A stretch of 64,000 bases of DNA from Paralithodes platypus (lineage: Eukaryota; Arthropoda; Malacostraca; Decapoda; Lithodidae): positions 1,114,400 through 1,178,399 of the forward strand of contig CM064503.1 in NCBI GenBank assembly GCA_032716605.1. Direction: 5' to 3'. Position numbers and translations under genes: made by a program. How positions within the stretch are numbered: the stretch's first letter is position 1; each line of letters opens with the position of its first letter. This document shows, one piece after another, positions 12,619-23,949 of this stretch. Under the pieces are notes generated by a model. The model had not been told where the DNA came from. It did not search any database and saw only the letters and a list, made by a program, of their open reading frames with translations.

Positions 12619-13166
12619 TTAACCCCTTCTGTACCGAGACGTCTTTTAAATATTTTTTTCTATATATATTTAGACGAGCTTGTGCAGCTTAACCCTCTCA
12701 CGTTTAGAACCTTTAGTTAGTTACTTCAACCTCTGCAGTTGTCTTTGAGTTAGCTGTGTTGAGCCTACTAGGGATACTTTAAAGCCTTTGTTACCATCAG
12801 GGGTATTTAGAAACCTTTAGTTTAGTTACTTCAACCTCTGCAGTTGTCTTTGAGTTAGCTGTGGGCAGAAAACTAATTTTGGAGAGGTAATTATAAGAGT
12901 GAGAGAACTCTATTTAAAATATTGCTAATCTGGCAACCTCTGCGTCATATGGTCGTGAGAGGGTTAAGTAGTATCTGTAGTAGCTAACAGGATTTAGTGA
13001 GATCATTTGGTCGTGACAGGGTTAAGTAGTATCTGTAGTAGCTAAAAGGATTTAGTGAGATCATTTGAAGCCTGTTAATTGCTGGAGGCCCTTACGAAAC
13101 TGCATAGAATCGTCTCACAGTAGCCAACATGAAGTTAAAAAGACGTAGCCGGTACAGAAGGGGTTA
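12619..13166. mobile_element. family B MITE carrying a nested family B-like element
   Basis: Outer ends are TTAACCCCTTCTGTACCGAG and CCGGTACAGAAGGGGTTA. The outer copy is interrupted at the TTAA of its GCAGCTTAAG motif by the element at 12689-12967. Afterwards a segment of about 58 bp (CGTGA.AGGGTTAAGTAGTAT..) is tandemly duplicated. Confidence 0.88.
12689..12967. mobile_element. nested TTAA-flanked palindromic element
   Basis: Bounded by TTAACCCTCTCACG and its exact complement CGTGAGAGGGTTAA, with TTAA on both sides. Removing it with one TTAA rejoins GCAGC-TTAA-GTAGTATCTG, matching intact B copies. Contains an internal direct duplication of about 50 bp (ACTTCAACCTCTGCAGTTGT). Confidence 0.88.
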
Positions 13167-13368
13167 TTTTAGTCTGGAAATCGGCTGGTAGGGAGATCTT
13201 CATCGGCCGATCACGATGAACAGAGTATAATGCCGTAACAAAAATGCAGTTGGCGAATAGTTATGCTCTCGTTTGACCATCGACTGAGTGTATTTTTAAA
13301 TCACATTACACTTTTTTCCGAATTTCAACCAATTTGAAATGAAGATTATATAATATTATACAGTATAT

Positions 13369-13373
<5 letters not shown>

Positions 13374-13415
<42 letters not shown>

Positions 13416-13416
13416 G
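13374..13416. repeat. TA microsatellite
   Basis: (TA)n flanked by the inverted motif ACCGRTATA. Confidence 0.9.
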
Positions 13417-13826
13417 GTATATAATGTTCAACATGTGTTCATTATACATCTGAGTTAACACAGGCCATGGTCACCCCCAATAAACAAATCTTAATATACC
13501 GGATCATTCCACCGTAATATCTTTAATTTTACACTGCGCATGATATATTACCACAACTAAGAAGCTAATACCTCTGCATTTACACAAGTGCAAATATTTC
13601 AGATAACTCTCACACTAGCACTTCTACGTTTCACCTCACCTAGCAATGGGTGTTCTTTTTTCATGGATTTTGAATACCACAACTGCGAATACCACAACTG
13701 CGAATAATGCGAGTTCTTACCCTACATTTCCGAATGTGTGCGGCAAATTCAAAATAATTATAATATTCTTACATAATGATTCCTCTGTATCCATGGATTT
13801 GCACATGTATCCATTAATGGTACAAA
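13417..13826. other. unique sequence
   Basis: No coding signal recognised apart from an unremarkable frame at 13646-13909 that runs into the family A element. Confidence 0.45.
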
Positions 13827-14162
13827 TTAAGGGGAGATTTCCACTTGAGGGATTTTTTTCGGGACCCCTTTCTCCCTCATGTTTAGCCCCATTGCTTTTG
13901 AGATTTTAAGACGTTCGCCGTAGTAGTTTAGAAATTTTAAGACATTTTGCCCCATTTCTGTCAATTGTAAGACCTTTTGTGCCATTAAGGTGTCGATTTT
14001 TTCCTGGCGAGCGATAGCGAGCCTGTAATTTAAGAGCAATTGGCCTTCGGCCGGGACATTTTTCTACCGAAAAATGTACAAATTTATCTTGAAAGGGGGT
14101 CTAGGGGGTGTAATTTTAAGCTTTATGAAAACGTAGGGAACAAGCTAAATACCTTCCCTTAA
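13827..14162 (+). mobile_element. MITE family A, copy A2
   Basis: TTAAGGGGAGATTTCCACTT at the start, CCTTCCCTTAA at the end, full core including GGCCTTCGGCC and ACATTTTTC-TACC-GAAAAATGT. Confidence 0.92.
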
Positions 14163-14164
14163 GG

Positions 14165-14335
14165 AACACCCCGTTCTTAACATTAATCATCCATTACAAA
14201 CCCCAATGCACTTGAATAAATTAATGAAAGCATAATTATGGTCCTCCAGGGATTAGAACTCGGGACACCACACCCAGAACATAAGCATCTAAAGTTCTAA
14301 ACCATTACACCACCAACACAATTAATTTGCCTATT
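14165..14335 (-). mobile_element. tRNA-derived SINE, family SINE-B
   Basis: The minus strand reads TTGGTGGTGTAATGGTTTAG (A box), GGTGTCCCGAGTTCTAATCC (B box region), then a tail with GCACTTGAATA... and GGTTTGTAATGGATGATTAA. The plus-strand relative is 16508-16655. It sits exactly between two family A copies. Confidence 0.85.
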
Positions 14336-14345
14336 ACACAATCGT

Positions 14346-14681
14346 TTAAGGGGAGATATCCACTTGAGGGATTTATTTCTGGACCCCTTTCTCTCTCATG
14401 TCTAGCCCCATTGCTTTTGAGATTTTAAGATGTTTGCCCCATTAGTTTGGCGATTTTAAGAAGTTTCACCCCATTTATGTCACTTTTAAGACCTTTCGTC
14501 CCATTTAGGTGTCGATTTTTTCCTGGCGAGCGAAAGCGAGCCTATAATTTAAGAGGAACCGGCCTTCGGCCGGGAAATTTTTCTACCGAAAAATGTACAA
14601 ATTTATCTTGAAAAGGGGTCAAGGGGGTGTAATTTCAAGTTTGATGGAAGTCTAGGAAACACACTGAAAACCTCCCCTTAA
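14346..14681 (+). mobile_element. MITE family A, copy A3
   Basis: TTAAGGGGAGATATCCACTT to ACCTCCCCTTAA; full core with CCGGCC-TTC-GGCCGG. Confidence 0.92.
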
Positions 14682-14744
14682 CCGCAATACATTTCCACTA
14701 CCGTACTGGTATATATGGAATTCTACAATACATAATATATCGAA

Positions 14745-15458
14745 TTCTACAATACATAATATTACCACACTATCTATCCTTTCCGTACAGTTACTCAGTG
14801 CTTTCATAATTCTACAATACATAATATTACCACACTATCTATCCTTTCCATACAGTCACTCAGTGCTTTCATAATTCTACAATACATAATATTACCACAC
14901 TATCTATCCTTTCCGTACAGTTACTCAGTGCTTTCATAATTCTACATACATAATATTACCACACTATCTATCCTTTCCATACAGTTACTCAGTGCTTTCA
15001 TAATTCTACAATACATAATATTACCACACTATCTATCCTTTCCATACAGTTACTCAGTGCTTTCATAATTCTACAATACATAATATTACCACACTATCTA
15101 TCCTTTCCATACAGTCACTCAGTGCTTTCATAATTCTACAATACATAATATTACCACACTATCTATCCTTTCCATACAGTTACTCAGTGCTTTCATAATT
15201 CTACAATACATAATATTACCACACTATCTATCCTTTCCATACAGTTACTCAGTGCTTTCATAATTCTACAATACATAATATTACCACACTATCTATCCTT
15301 TCCATACAGTTACTCAGTGCTTTCATAATTCTACAATACATAATATTACCACACTATCTATCCTTTCCATACAGTTACTCAGTGCTTTCATAATTCTACA
15401 ATACATAATATTACCACACTATCTATCCTTTCCATACAGTCACTCAGTGCTTTCATAA
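14745..15458. repeat. 65-bp minisatellite, 11 copies
   Basis: Unit begins TTCTACAATACATAATATTA and ends CAGTGCTTTCATAA. Spacing is 65 bp, except one 64-bp unit at 14940. Variants at CCGTACAG/CCATACAG and GTTACTC/GTCACTC. Confidence 0.97.
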
Positions 15459-15557
15459 TTGTGTTGATCACAGCAGTGGGTTTCTCGTAGCCTCATCATC
15501 GTTCCCTGGCAATATTCCTCTCACCGCAGTGATTATCTTCTCATCGCCACGGTTATG

Positions 15558-15992
15558 ACTACTCCATCATGGCACACAGAAGCACACTACTCTCACTCTC
15601 CACCCCCTGAATCCCTCCTACTACTCCATCATGGCACACAGAAGCACACTACTCTCACTCTCCACCCCCTGAATCCCTCCTACTACTCCATCATGGCACA
15701 CAGAAGCACACTACTCTCACTCTCCACCCCCTGAATCCCTCCTACTACTCCATCATGGCTCACAGAAGCACACTACTCTCACTCTCCACCCCCTGAATCC
15801 CTCCTACTACTCCATCATGGCACACAGAAGCACACTACTCTCACTCTCCACCCCCTGAATCTCTCCTACTACTCCATCATGGCTCACAGAAGCACACTAC
15901 TCTCACTCTCCACCCCCTGAATCTCTCCTACTACTCCATCATGGCACACAGAAGCACAATATTCTCACTCTCCGCCCCCTGAATCCCTCCTC
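15558..15992. repeat. 62-bp minisatellite, 7 copies
   Basis: Unit begins ACTACTCCATCATGGCACAC and contains TCTCCACCCCCTGAATCCCT. The last copy is the most diverged. Confidence 0.97.
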
Positions 15993-16361
15993 CATTACTT
16001 GACGCGGAACTAGCCTTGAAATGGGGAAATCCCGAATCAGCACCATTTTGTTTTGCCTAGACAATTTTTTTTGGGGGGGAGACACATCCAAATACAGGCC
16101 AATTTGTCATAACGCATAGTATTAATGATATTTCAATAACATTTACAATAACTAATAATTGAATTAAACGTTTCTGCATCGCTAATCTTTTGATGGCAAA
16201 GAATGTTTTCTTTAACAGATTTGTAAGTTAGCCTACTAAACATTCCGACTCTATACTCTCCGAAAAAGAAATGCCTAGGCCCTATTGTCATAAATGAGGA
16301 CACACATATAACGACCGTTTATAGCCTAAACTATCAAAAGCAAGAAAATACTGAATGATAA

Positions 16362-16471
16362 ATTGTATACCGGTACTCTAATAATTGTATACCGGTACTC
16401 TAATAATTGTATACCGGTACTCTAATAATTGTATACCGGTACTCTAATAATTGTATACCGGTACTCTAATA
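16362..16471. repeat. 22-bp tandem repeat, 5 copies
   Basis: TTGTATACCGGTACTCTAAT-AA repeated at 22-bp spacing; the unit contains the palindrome GTATACCGGTAC. Confidence 0.95.
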
Positions 16472-16507
16472 ATCAAAACAGTAAATAGGAATGAAAACTG
16501 ATCCCAT

Positions 16508-16655
16508 ATTATTGTTGGTGGTGTAATGGTTTAAATGCTTATGTTCTGGGTGTGGTGTCCCGAGTTCGAATCCCGGGAGGACCATATGCTTTCATTAGTG
16601 TATTCAAGTACATTGGGGTTTGTGATTAATGTTAAGAACGAAGTGTTACTAATTC
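16508..16655 (+). mobile_element. SINE-B copy, best tRNA resemblance
   Basis: GGTGGTGTAATGGTTTAAAT, GTGTCCCGAGTTCGAATCCC and GGGAGGACCATA form a tRNA-like head with A and B boxes. The tail GTACATTGGGGTTTGTGATT matches 14165-14335. There is no intact acceptor stem, so it is a SINE rather than a tRNA gene. Confidence 0.85.
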
Positions 16656-17940
16656 CAACATCCCCCGACTAAAGTTCGTATCACTCTTTCCTCCTCTCTG
16701 ACCTCTGCAACAACGATAATATCCTCTGAACTTTCACAGCTACCCTATTATCTCACCATACATCCGGTACCCTCTCGTACAGTGGCCCAAATAAAGCCAG
16801 TTTCCATCTCTACGTAATAGTAATGTCTGTCAGATGTTGAAGGCGGCGGGTAATGAATACAACTCTATGAATGACTCAACCAAAAGCGATGTATTATTAA
16901 TTATTATTATTATTAGAGCCTCCGGGGGGTTGCTGAATATTTCCCCTTTTCTTATCAAACGTTAATTAGTCGTTAAAAAATCTGGATTTCACTTTTTATT
17001 ATGCAAGTAGGTTGTAGCTACTGTATTTGGATTGATTTAGGAATGCAGTACTGGTTCCGTATTTAATACATTAAATATAAATTACCGGTACTGTATATGA
17101 AAGGTTTTAACCAAATTAAACAAAACAGAAAAACAGTAGGTCCTATTTTATGAGTATTTTTTTGTAGTGGCATAATACCATAAATGACTTAACCGTACTG
17201 AAAGTCATTCCTATCCTCTTCAACATACCGTCACACTCTCCTTCCCTCATCACCGCTTCTATTCCATCCAGCCAACGACCCACCACTATCCTCCCATTAA
17301 CCCTCGTTCTCTTTAACATGCCGCAGTTCTCCCCTTTCCTCATTACGGATCGCATTATATTCACGCAAAGTTCATACTCTCCATACTGCATTTTTATACA
17401 AAATGTATTATTTATATTACCGGCATTATATTTATATTTTCAGCAATTATTTATATATCTTATTATTTCTGCTCTCAAATTATTGCATTACGCTTAGTAG
17501 ACACATGCTATGATTGAAGGCATGTTCAATTATACCTTAGAAACTTTAAACTGAACTAAATTGTTTGGGTAGCCTATAACTAAACAAACATCAAATGTAA
17601 TCGTACTGCCAGGGCTAGCTTGCTTGCATCATCTTCAACATGCCAGCCATTTATTAATATTGCTCCTATTCTCGCCACCCAGCACTGTGTCTCTTCCCCA
17701 GCGCTCAGTCTCTCCCTGTCACGCGTAACGCCTCAAATGCGTCCCGTAGTTCAAACTCTCAACACAAGGCTATTTTTGTCCTAGAGTCCGACGCAGGGTG
17801 GTGGTGGCGTGGTGTGAGCGGCCAGGGAGCTCATTTTATGCAACTTAAATGGGCAGTGTGTATGTAATGGTACCTTCCACTTTAGTTAACCTATTCTAAC
17901 TTATTAAAATAAATTCCACAAGCCTTTCTATATAATATAT
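16656..17940. other. unique sequence
   Basis: No repeat family recognised. A minus-strand frame at 17143-17391 (82 codons) has no family I recognise and is not called as a gene. Confidence 0.45.
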
Positions 17941-17944
17941 ATTA

Positions 17945-18091
<147 letters not shown>

Positions 18092-18448
18092 ATAGTATAG
18101 CCAATGTAAAGAAAATCGGAGCAGTACGTACATATGGAGTAAATCGTACAGTACCAGAAACGATGGTGCCATATAAACGAAGAACCATACATGATCTGAA
18201 TCCAACAAATTCGCAGTTATGATGATGTAAGCGGGCGCGGTGGTGTACAGTTATATACCTCCGAAACTCACAACAGCTACTATAAGTTTGACACCCAACA
18301 TCGCATCTCAAGTCGTTTTAAATACCGGAGGGAAAGAAGAAGGTCGTCCACAAATTTATGACACAGGCTATTAATCACTGGGAAAGGAGGAGGAGGTGGT
18401 GGTGTGAGCAAGGGGCGGCTGTGCGGTCGGTCGGGTAGCATATATCCC

Positions 18449-18821
18449 TTAACCCCTTCTGTACCGGCACCGTCCTTTTAAAATGATTCTGGCTACTATT
18501 AGACGATTTTATTTAGTTTAAAAGGGGGTCTCCAGCAATTAACATACTTTGAAACATATCTTATTTAGTTTAAAAGGGGTCTCCAGCAATTAACATACTT
18601 TGAAACATATCTTATTTAGTTTAAAAGGGGTCTCCAGCAATTAACATACTTTGAAACATATCTTATTTAGTTTAAAAGGGGTCTCCAGCAATTAACATGC
18701 TTTGAAACATATCTCATTTAACCCCTTTTCACTGCCACAGATCCTTTTAAAGCTGCACAAAATCGTCTAAATATAGCTAAAATAAACTTAAAAGAGACGT
18801 CGCCGGTACAGAAGGGGTTAA
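18449..18821. mobile_element. family B MITE with 51-bp internal tandem repeat
   Basis: Ends TTAACCCCTTCTGTACCGGC and GCCGGTACAGAAGGGGTTAA. From about 18508 to 18720 a 51-bp segment (TTTAGTTTAAAAGGGG..CTTTGAAACATATC) repeats about four times inside the left arm. Confidence 0.92.
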
Positions 18822-18825
18822 GTAT

Positions 18826-19000
18826 TTGTTTTGTTATAATTTTTTCAAGCGATCGCGGCATCTTATCCTCTGTACTATCCCAACCTAATCTAACCTAACA
18901 AGTCTTTTTATTTTTAATATATTGTGTTGTTATTATTTGTTCAAGCGATCGTGGCATCTTATCCTGTACTATCCCAACCTAATCTAACCTAACAGTTAAG
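18826..19000. repeat. 90-bp tandem duplication
   Basis: TTCAAGCGATCGCGGCATCT..CTATCCCAACCTAATCTAAC..CCTAACA appears twice (about 18844-18901 and 18938-18992). Confidence 0.9.
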
Positions 19001-19020
19001 TTGTGATACGTGATGTAAGA

Positions 19021-19328
19021 TTAAGGGGGTAAGTGCTTGATTTTTAGTCTAGGCTATATATTTATATATTGTATTTATTTTTAGTTTCCTCGCTAGACCT
19101 CCATCAAGCTTAAAAAAAAAAAAAAAAACCCCTAGACCCTCTTTCATCGCTCTATCGCTCGCCAAAATCGACACCTAAATGGCCTTAATATTGACCAAAA
19201 AAAAAACATGAGGCGAAAGGTCTCCCAAAATCCCCAAACTAACGGAACGAACGTCTTAAAACCTCAAAATTAATATGCTAAACATGAGGGAGAAGGGGGT
19301 CCAGAATAAGCGAGTACTACCCCCTTAA
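19021..19328 (-). mobile_element. MITE family A, copy A4 (core deleted)
   Basis: TTAAGGGGGTAAGTGCTTGA to ACTACCCCCTTAA, inverted relative to A1. The hairpin core is largely deleted: CCCTCTTTCATCGC runs straight into TCTATCGCTCGCC. Confidence 0.85.
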
Positions 19329-19441
19329 CTCGGGATATAAGCTATCTGGATCGTCATGGTCGCCCGAGATTCAGAAGTCATCCAAACTTTCGGAATATGA
19401 GATCGAGTGGGGTTGGCCGGAGAGTGTCGGCGAAGGTTAGG

Positions 19442-19702
19442 TATAGTCCGTTCATTCTAGGTTGGGCAAAATCGTAACCTCTAACCTCTAACTCAAAAAG
19501 GGCTAGAGCAAATGAGCTGTCAATTTCCACACCTATTCCCTAGCCAATTCTTCCTATTTGGTTTAGTTCAGTTGAAAGTCGGGAAGTACTAATGTCTTTC
19601 CATGGGCACTTCCCTAGAAATATTAGCTCGATTACTCTTAAGTCCTTTTTTAGTTATGAGAGGTTAGAGGTTACGATTTTTGCCCAACATGACCAGACTA
19701 TA
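19442..19702. mobile_element. palindromic MITE family D, copy 1
   Basis: TATAGTCCGTTCATTCTAGG..GGGCAAAATCGTAACC at the left; GGTTACGATTTTTGCCCAAC..GACTATA at the right, with internal ACTCAAAAAGGGCTAG. TA at the ends would fit a Tc1/mariner-type target (inference). Confidence 0.85.
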
Positions 19703-19824
19703 ACATAAGGTTAGCTAAGTTACAGTGATCGTCTAGGCCAAACAAGCGTAAGGTGAGAGTATAATCTGCTAAGAAAAAGTACCACGGGAGTATGTTAGGC
19801 AGAGGTACGGTTAGCCAAGATAAA

Positions 19825-20021
19825 TTAACCCTTTCAAGATACGATGACGCATTTCTCTTCCGTTTCCTAGCTATAATTAGACGATTATATGCAGCTTAGG
19901 AAGGGTATATGACAGTCAGAGGGTTAATTGAAATAGTCTTTACCCTTCTTCCTAAGCTACATACAAACGTCTAATGAGTCACAGTAAATTGTGAACACGC
20001 GGAATAATCTTCAAAGGGTTA
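19825..20021. mobile_element. palindromic MITE family B
   Basis: TTAACCCTTTCAAGATACGA to ATCTTCAAAGGGTTA, with internal TGCAGCTTAGGAAGG. Confidence 0.82.
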
Positions 20022-20318
20022 TCGTCATAATCCAGGTAGACGATGAGTATCCTAAGAGTGAGTAACCCTCCACACTTGAGGACTATGTGGTGGTGGAGTG
20101 GGGATGGATGGAGGGCTCTGAGTGTTGTAGGAGTCAGCGTGGGCATCAACCACCACTTTGTCCATCCCGCGATTAACTTAGCATGAGGGCCATCAGCGTG
20201 AGTGGCTGTGGCGGCAGCGATGGTGACGGAAGCGTGAGCGCTTACTTTATACAACCCACCTCGGTTGCATAAACAAGTTGTTGGCGGTGTTGGTACCGGC
20301 CGTCGGACCAAGCGCCGC

Positions 20319-20415
20319 ACAACAGTGAACCAGCGCCGCCACAACGTTCACAACAGTGAACCAGCGCCGCCACAACGTTCACAACAGTGAACCAGCGCCG
20401 CCACAACGTTCACAA
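20319..20415. repeat. 31-bp tandem repeat, about 3 copies
   Basis: ACAACAGTGAACCAGCGCCG-CCACAACGTTC at 20319, 20350 and 20381. Confidence 0.92.
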
Positions 20416-20460
20416 CACAAAACAACCTTCCTTACTAACAACATTACACCTGCGTTCCCT

Positions 20461-20492
20461 CATCTATCTATCTATCTATCTATCTATCTATT
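20461..20492. repeat. TATC microsatellite
   Basis: (CTAT)n tract. Confidence 0.9.
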
Positions 20493-21603
20493 GCCGGACG
20501 CCTTACTCATACTGTTCGCAAATATATATGAATATATTTCGTTTTAGTAAATGTTAAAATACATGTATATATTTTATAAATATACAGAGAAGGGTAATGA
20601 AAAATTGTCATCGAATAATAAATCGAAACGTCTAGTAGTAATGTAATAAAGGCAGGCTGGCAAGAGTTGGATTTGGTAATTGAGAAAACAAGTAAGCATT
20701 ACAAACAAGTGACCAAGATATACTGTAATAATATAAATACATTTGTTTACACTCTTTGAAATGTACAACGGAGAGCTGACCACCCCAAAAACTGTACTGC
20801 TAAGAGTACATTCCACTTCAAGACTATTAAACACCTATTTTTTCCTGAGAGTGCGGAACCATTCTTATATCCATGGCCTAATCACGCGACGAATCTGTTG
20901 TCCCGTGTTTTTACAAAGAACTTTTCTTCCAACCACAATTTCTCCAAACAACTATAAGCACCCCGTCGCGAACCACCGCGGCCTGTTCGCCTCCTCCCCG
21001 CAACCTGTCCCTCCGCGGAATTTTCACCTACCGCAACCATTTCTGTGAACCTTGGTTTTTAAAAATATAAAGTCTGCTCGCAAGTTAACATTCTCGTTTC
21101 TAGATTATTACTTCATACCGACGCAAGCGGATTCGGGGAAAATACTTGGAAAAAACAAAAACACGAAAAAATTAACCAACAACAAAAAACAAATGTAGCA
21201 TTTATATTGTTAACGATATTACTTCGAAGTAATTATTCACATGTTTCGCTTGCCGATTTTTACATTACGGCACATAAAATATACCAGTATTCATAAAAAT
21301 ACCTCAAACGAAAAACACCGTAATTTGCATAGGATTTTTTAGTGCAGTTTTTACATTAAGTTATCATTTGCTTTTATACCGTTATTAATTACCTCATACA
21401 GATGCCTACAGCAGGGAGGCATAGTTTAATAAACAAAGCAAGCGAAAAGCCACAAGGATACCAATGCTAGCGGTAAAAAGTAGAAGTTGCTCATAGACGA
21501 AGCACCCCTAGTCTAGCGCAGCAACTCGGCGACATCACGACAAAACATTTTCCCCCGTCGCTCCCACACCGCCTCGCCTTCCGTTATACTTGGTGCCGGC
21601 CGC
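20493..21603. other. unique sequence
   Basis: Short frames (20574-20834 minus, 20743-21048 plus) without recognisable domains. No repeat family seen. Confidence 0.45.
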
Positions 21604-21820
21604 TATAGTCCGTTCATTCTAGGTTGGGTAGAAATCGTAACCTTTAACCTAGATGCAACTCAAAAAGGGCTAGATCAAATGAGCCGTCAATTTATACACA
21701 TATTCCCTAGCCAAGTCTTCATATTTGGTAGAAATATTAGTTCGATTACTCTAAGTCATTTTTGAGTTATGAGAGGTTAGGAGTTACGGTTTATGCCCAA
21801 CCTAGAATGAACGAACTATA
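21604..21820. mobile_element. palindromic MITE family D, copy 2
   Basis: TATAGTCCGTTCATTCTAGG to CCTAGAATGAACGAACTATA; better conserved ends than copy 1. Confidence 0.88.
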
Positions 21821-22620
21821 GCCCCGCTGTGGCCAGACTTACGCTACCAGACCCCGTATACGCTCTCTCCCTCTCTTGTTTGCTGCTTTCAGAAATGTGG
21901 TTCTATTGATCGTTCTTGCCTCCCTACCTACGAGCTTACTGTATATTCAAGGCGATTCTTCTTAGATCGTTAGTATGGAAAATGTATGATGGGAATCTAG
22001 TCAAAATAAAATAACTGTAAGGTTCTCTGTCTGCTGAGGCCAGAAATGTGCTCTATTGATCGCCCTCACCTCCATACCAACGAGCTATATTCCTGGCGAT
22101 TCTTCGTAGATCGTTAATTTGAAAAATGTATGATGAAAATCTAGTAAAAATATAATAACTGTACGGTTATCTGTGACTGGCGATTGTTCTTTGGGTCGTT
22201 AGTATGGTAACAATGTGAGATTAAGAGACAACAAAAAATATATATACATACCGGTATATATAATATTATATAAATACCAAAATGCAAATTTTATAAACAT
22301 GATTACTCAAACAAGCACATGAAGTCACTACCATTTTCTACAACACCCACCCACTAGATATTAGTAGTACGCTCTCTGGTAAGGTAACTTCCAACTTCTT
22401 CCCCCTCCCTATCTTTCTACCCTACCCTCTTTCTCTCCCTGTTGTACCTCCCCTGGTGTGTAGCCTAGACATTACCCAACCTCCCAGGCCTTCGCACCCT
22501 CCTCGGCTCCTTAGGCCTACAGTCGACCCCAACCAGCCAGTGTTGCCAGAGAGGAGTCTAGGTCACCTCCTGCACCGCCGCCGCCGCCGCCTTTTCCCTC
22601 ACTCTCACTTCGCACCCATA
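21821..22620. other. unique sequence with a diverged local duplication
   Basis: Two related blocks (CAGAAATGTG..TCTATTGATCG..GGCGATTCTTC.TAGATCGTTA) at about 21890-21980 and 22040-22120. A plus-strand frame at 22456-22761 runs into a family B remnant and is not a gene. Confidence 0.5.
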
Positions 22621-22631
22621 ACGACATTTAC

Positions 22632-22820
22632 CAGGGTCGTCCTTTTAACTTTATTGTGGCTACTATTAGGCGATTTTATTCAGTTTAAAAGGGGCCTCCG
22701 GCAATTAACAAGCTTCTTACTATCTCACTTAACCCTTGTCACTACCACAGATCCCTCTTAAACTACACAAAATCGTCTAAATGTAGCATTAAAAAGACGT
22801 CACCGGTACACAAGGGGAGA
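22632..22820. mobile_element. family B MITE remnant
   Basis: Internal arms (TTTAACTTTATTGTGGCTAC, TAGGCGATTTTATTCAG; AAATCGTCTAAATG; GACGTCACCGGTACACAAGG) without clear TTAA ends. Confidence 0.75.
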
Positions 22821-22829
22821 GCGACATTT

Positions 22830-23130
22830 ACCGGGGGAATTATCTCTAGCTGGGGTCGCCGTAAACAAGGGTGCCTGTAATCATAACACCGCTTGTCTTG
22901 TTACCCCAAATCTCGCTCGCCCGTAAAAATTTGTCGGGTGTTTTGAGCGCCATAAATTATTGGAGTCGTCCGGGAGAATCTTGGCTATCCGTACACAGAG
23001 GCAGGCAGGCGTCCGGGATCAGGAGGGCCGGATAAATTGCAGCGGGACGATAACTTCGGATTAGCGCAAATTTCGGCTCCATCCGGAGAGTTATTAGAGC
23101 CGAAGACGACGATCCTTGGGGGGGGGGGGG
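22830..23130. other. complex, GC-richer unique island in exd intron 2
   Basis: About 300 bp of non-repetitive, moderately GC-rich sequence ending in a run of about 19 G. No open frame resembles a known protein. It stands out from the AT-rich repeat background and could be a conserved non-coding element. Confidence 0.4.
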
Positions 23131-23212
23131 GGGGGGAGGACCAGAGGGATGACGCCAGTAATCACCAGGACTCGCGAGGCAAAAGCAAGATTAATCCCCC
23201 CCCCCCCCATCT

Positions 23213-23427
23213 TTAACCCCTTCTGTACTGGTAATGTACTTTTCATTGTATTCTGCTGACTATTAGACGATTTTGTACAGCATACGAAGGCCGTCTACTC
23301 ATTAAAACGCTACAGACTATTTCAATTAATCCTTTTACCCACCACAGAACCTTCTTAAACCGCACACAATCGTCTAAATATAGCTAGAATCAAATGAAAA
23401 AGACATTGCCGGCACAGAAGGGGTTAA
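23213..23427. mobile_element. palindromic MITE family B
   Basis: TTAACCCCTTCTGTACTGGT to GCCGGCACAGAAGGGGTTAA; preceded by a run of C at 23197-23208. Confidence 0.92.
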
Positions 23428-23737
23428 GTCACTTCTGGGGCTACTTGAGCCCAGAGTTGCAAGGGGTATCGGAAACACAAGTCACAGCGGTAAGTACAGT
23501 GCGGGGAATTTATCTGCACTATGTACAAATCCCGATGCAACATGTAAGCTGGGAAGCGTGTAATTACAAAAATGTATTTCATAATCTACAAGGCCGTCTG
23601 TATCCCAATTACATGCCAAGTATAAATTACACATTAACTCGACTTGTAAAATGCTCTATATTACATGGCTCCTCCATCGGTCGCCTCCACACCAGGTAGT
23701 GTTGAAGATATAGCCCCGGTCGCTTATAAAAGGTTCC

Positions 23738-23912
23738 CGGACATCTCAGCCAGTAGACCATTTCAACCAGTAGCTCTCAACCAGTGCCAAATTAACCAAG
23801 ACCAACCAAACCAGTGCCAAAATATAGTACTAACCTAACCTAATCCCCTTTGCCGTATTGGTTGATTCGGTACTGGTTGAAATGGTCTACTGGTTGAGTT
23901 GTCCGGTCACCC
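23738..23912. repeat. inverted repeat family E, copy 2
   Basis: AGTAGACCATTTCAACCAGT in the left arm pairs with ACTGGTTGAAATGGTCTACT in the right; AACCAGT words as in 2511-2654. Confidence 0.8.
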
Positions 23913-23949
23913 TTAGAAAACACTGACAGTAAGAGATACTCCGGTAATA

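Noticed and set aside
16510..16585. tRNA gene
   Set aside because: A and B boxes are present, but there is no complete cloverleaf and the same sequence with its non-tRNA tail recurs at 14165-14335; it is a SINE.
17143..17391. 82-codon minus-strand frame
   Set aside because: No family resemblance and no supporting context; could be a decayed repeat.
18880..18995. Interstitial telomeric (TTAGG)n sequence
   Set aside because: CCTAACCTAATCTAACC words here and near 37469 and 53739 are too short and irregular for a telomeric tract.
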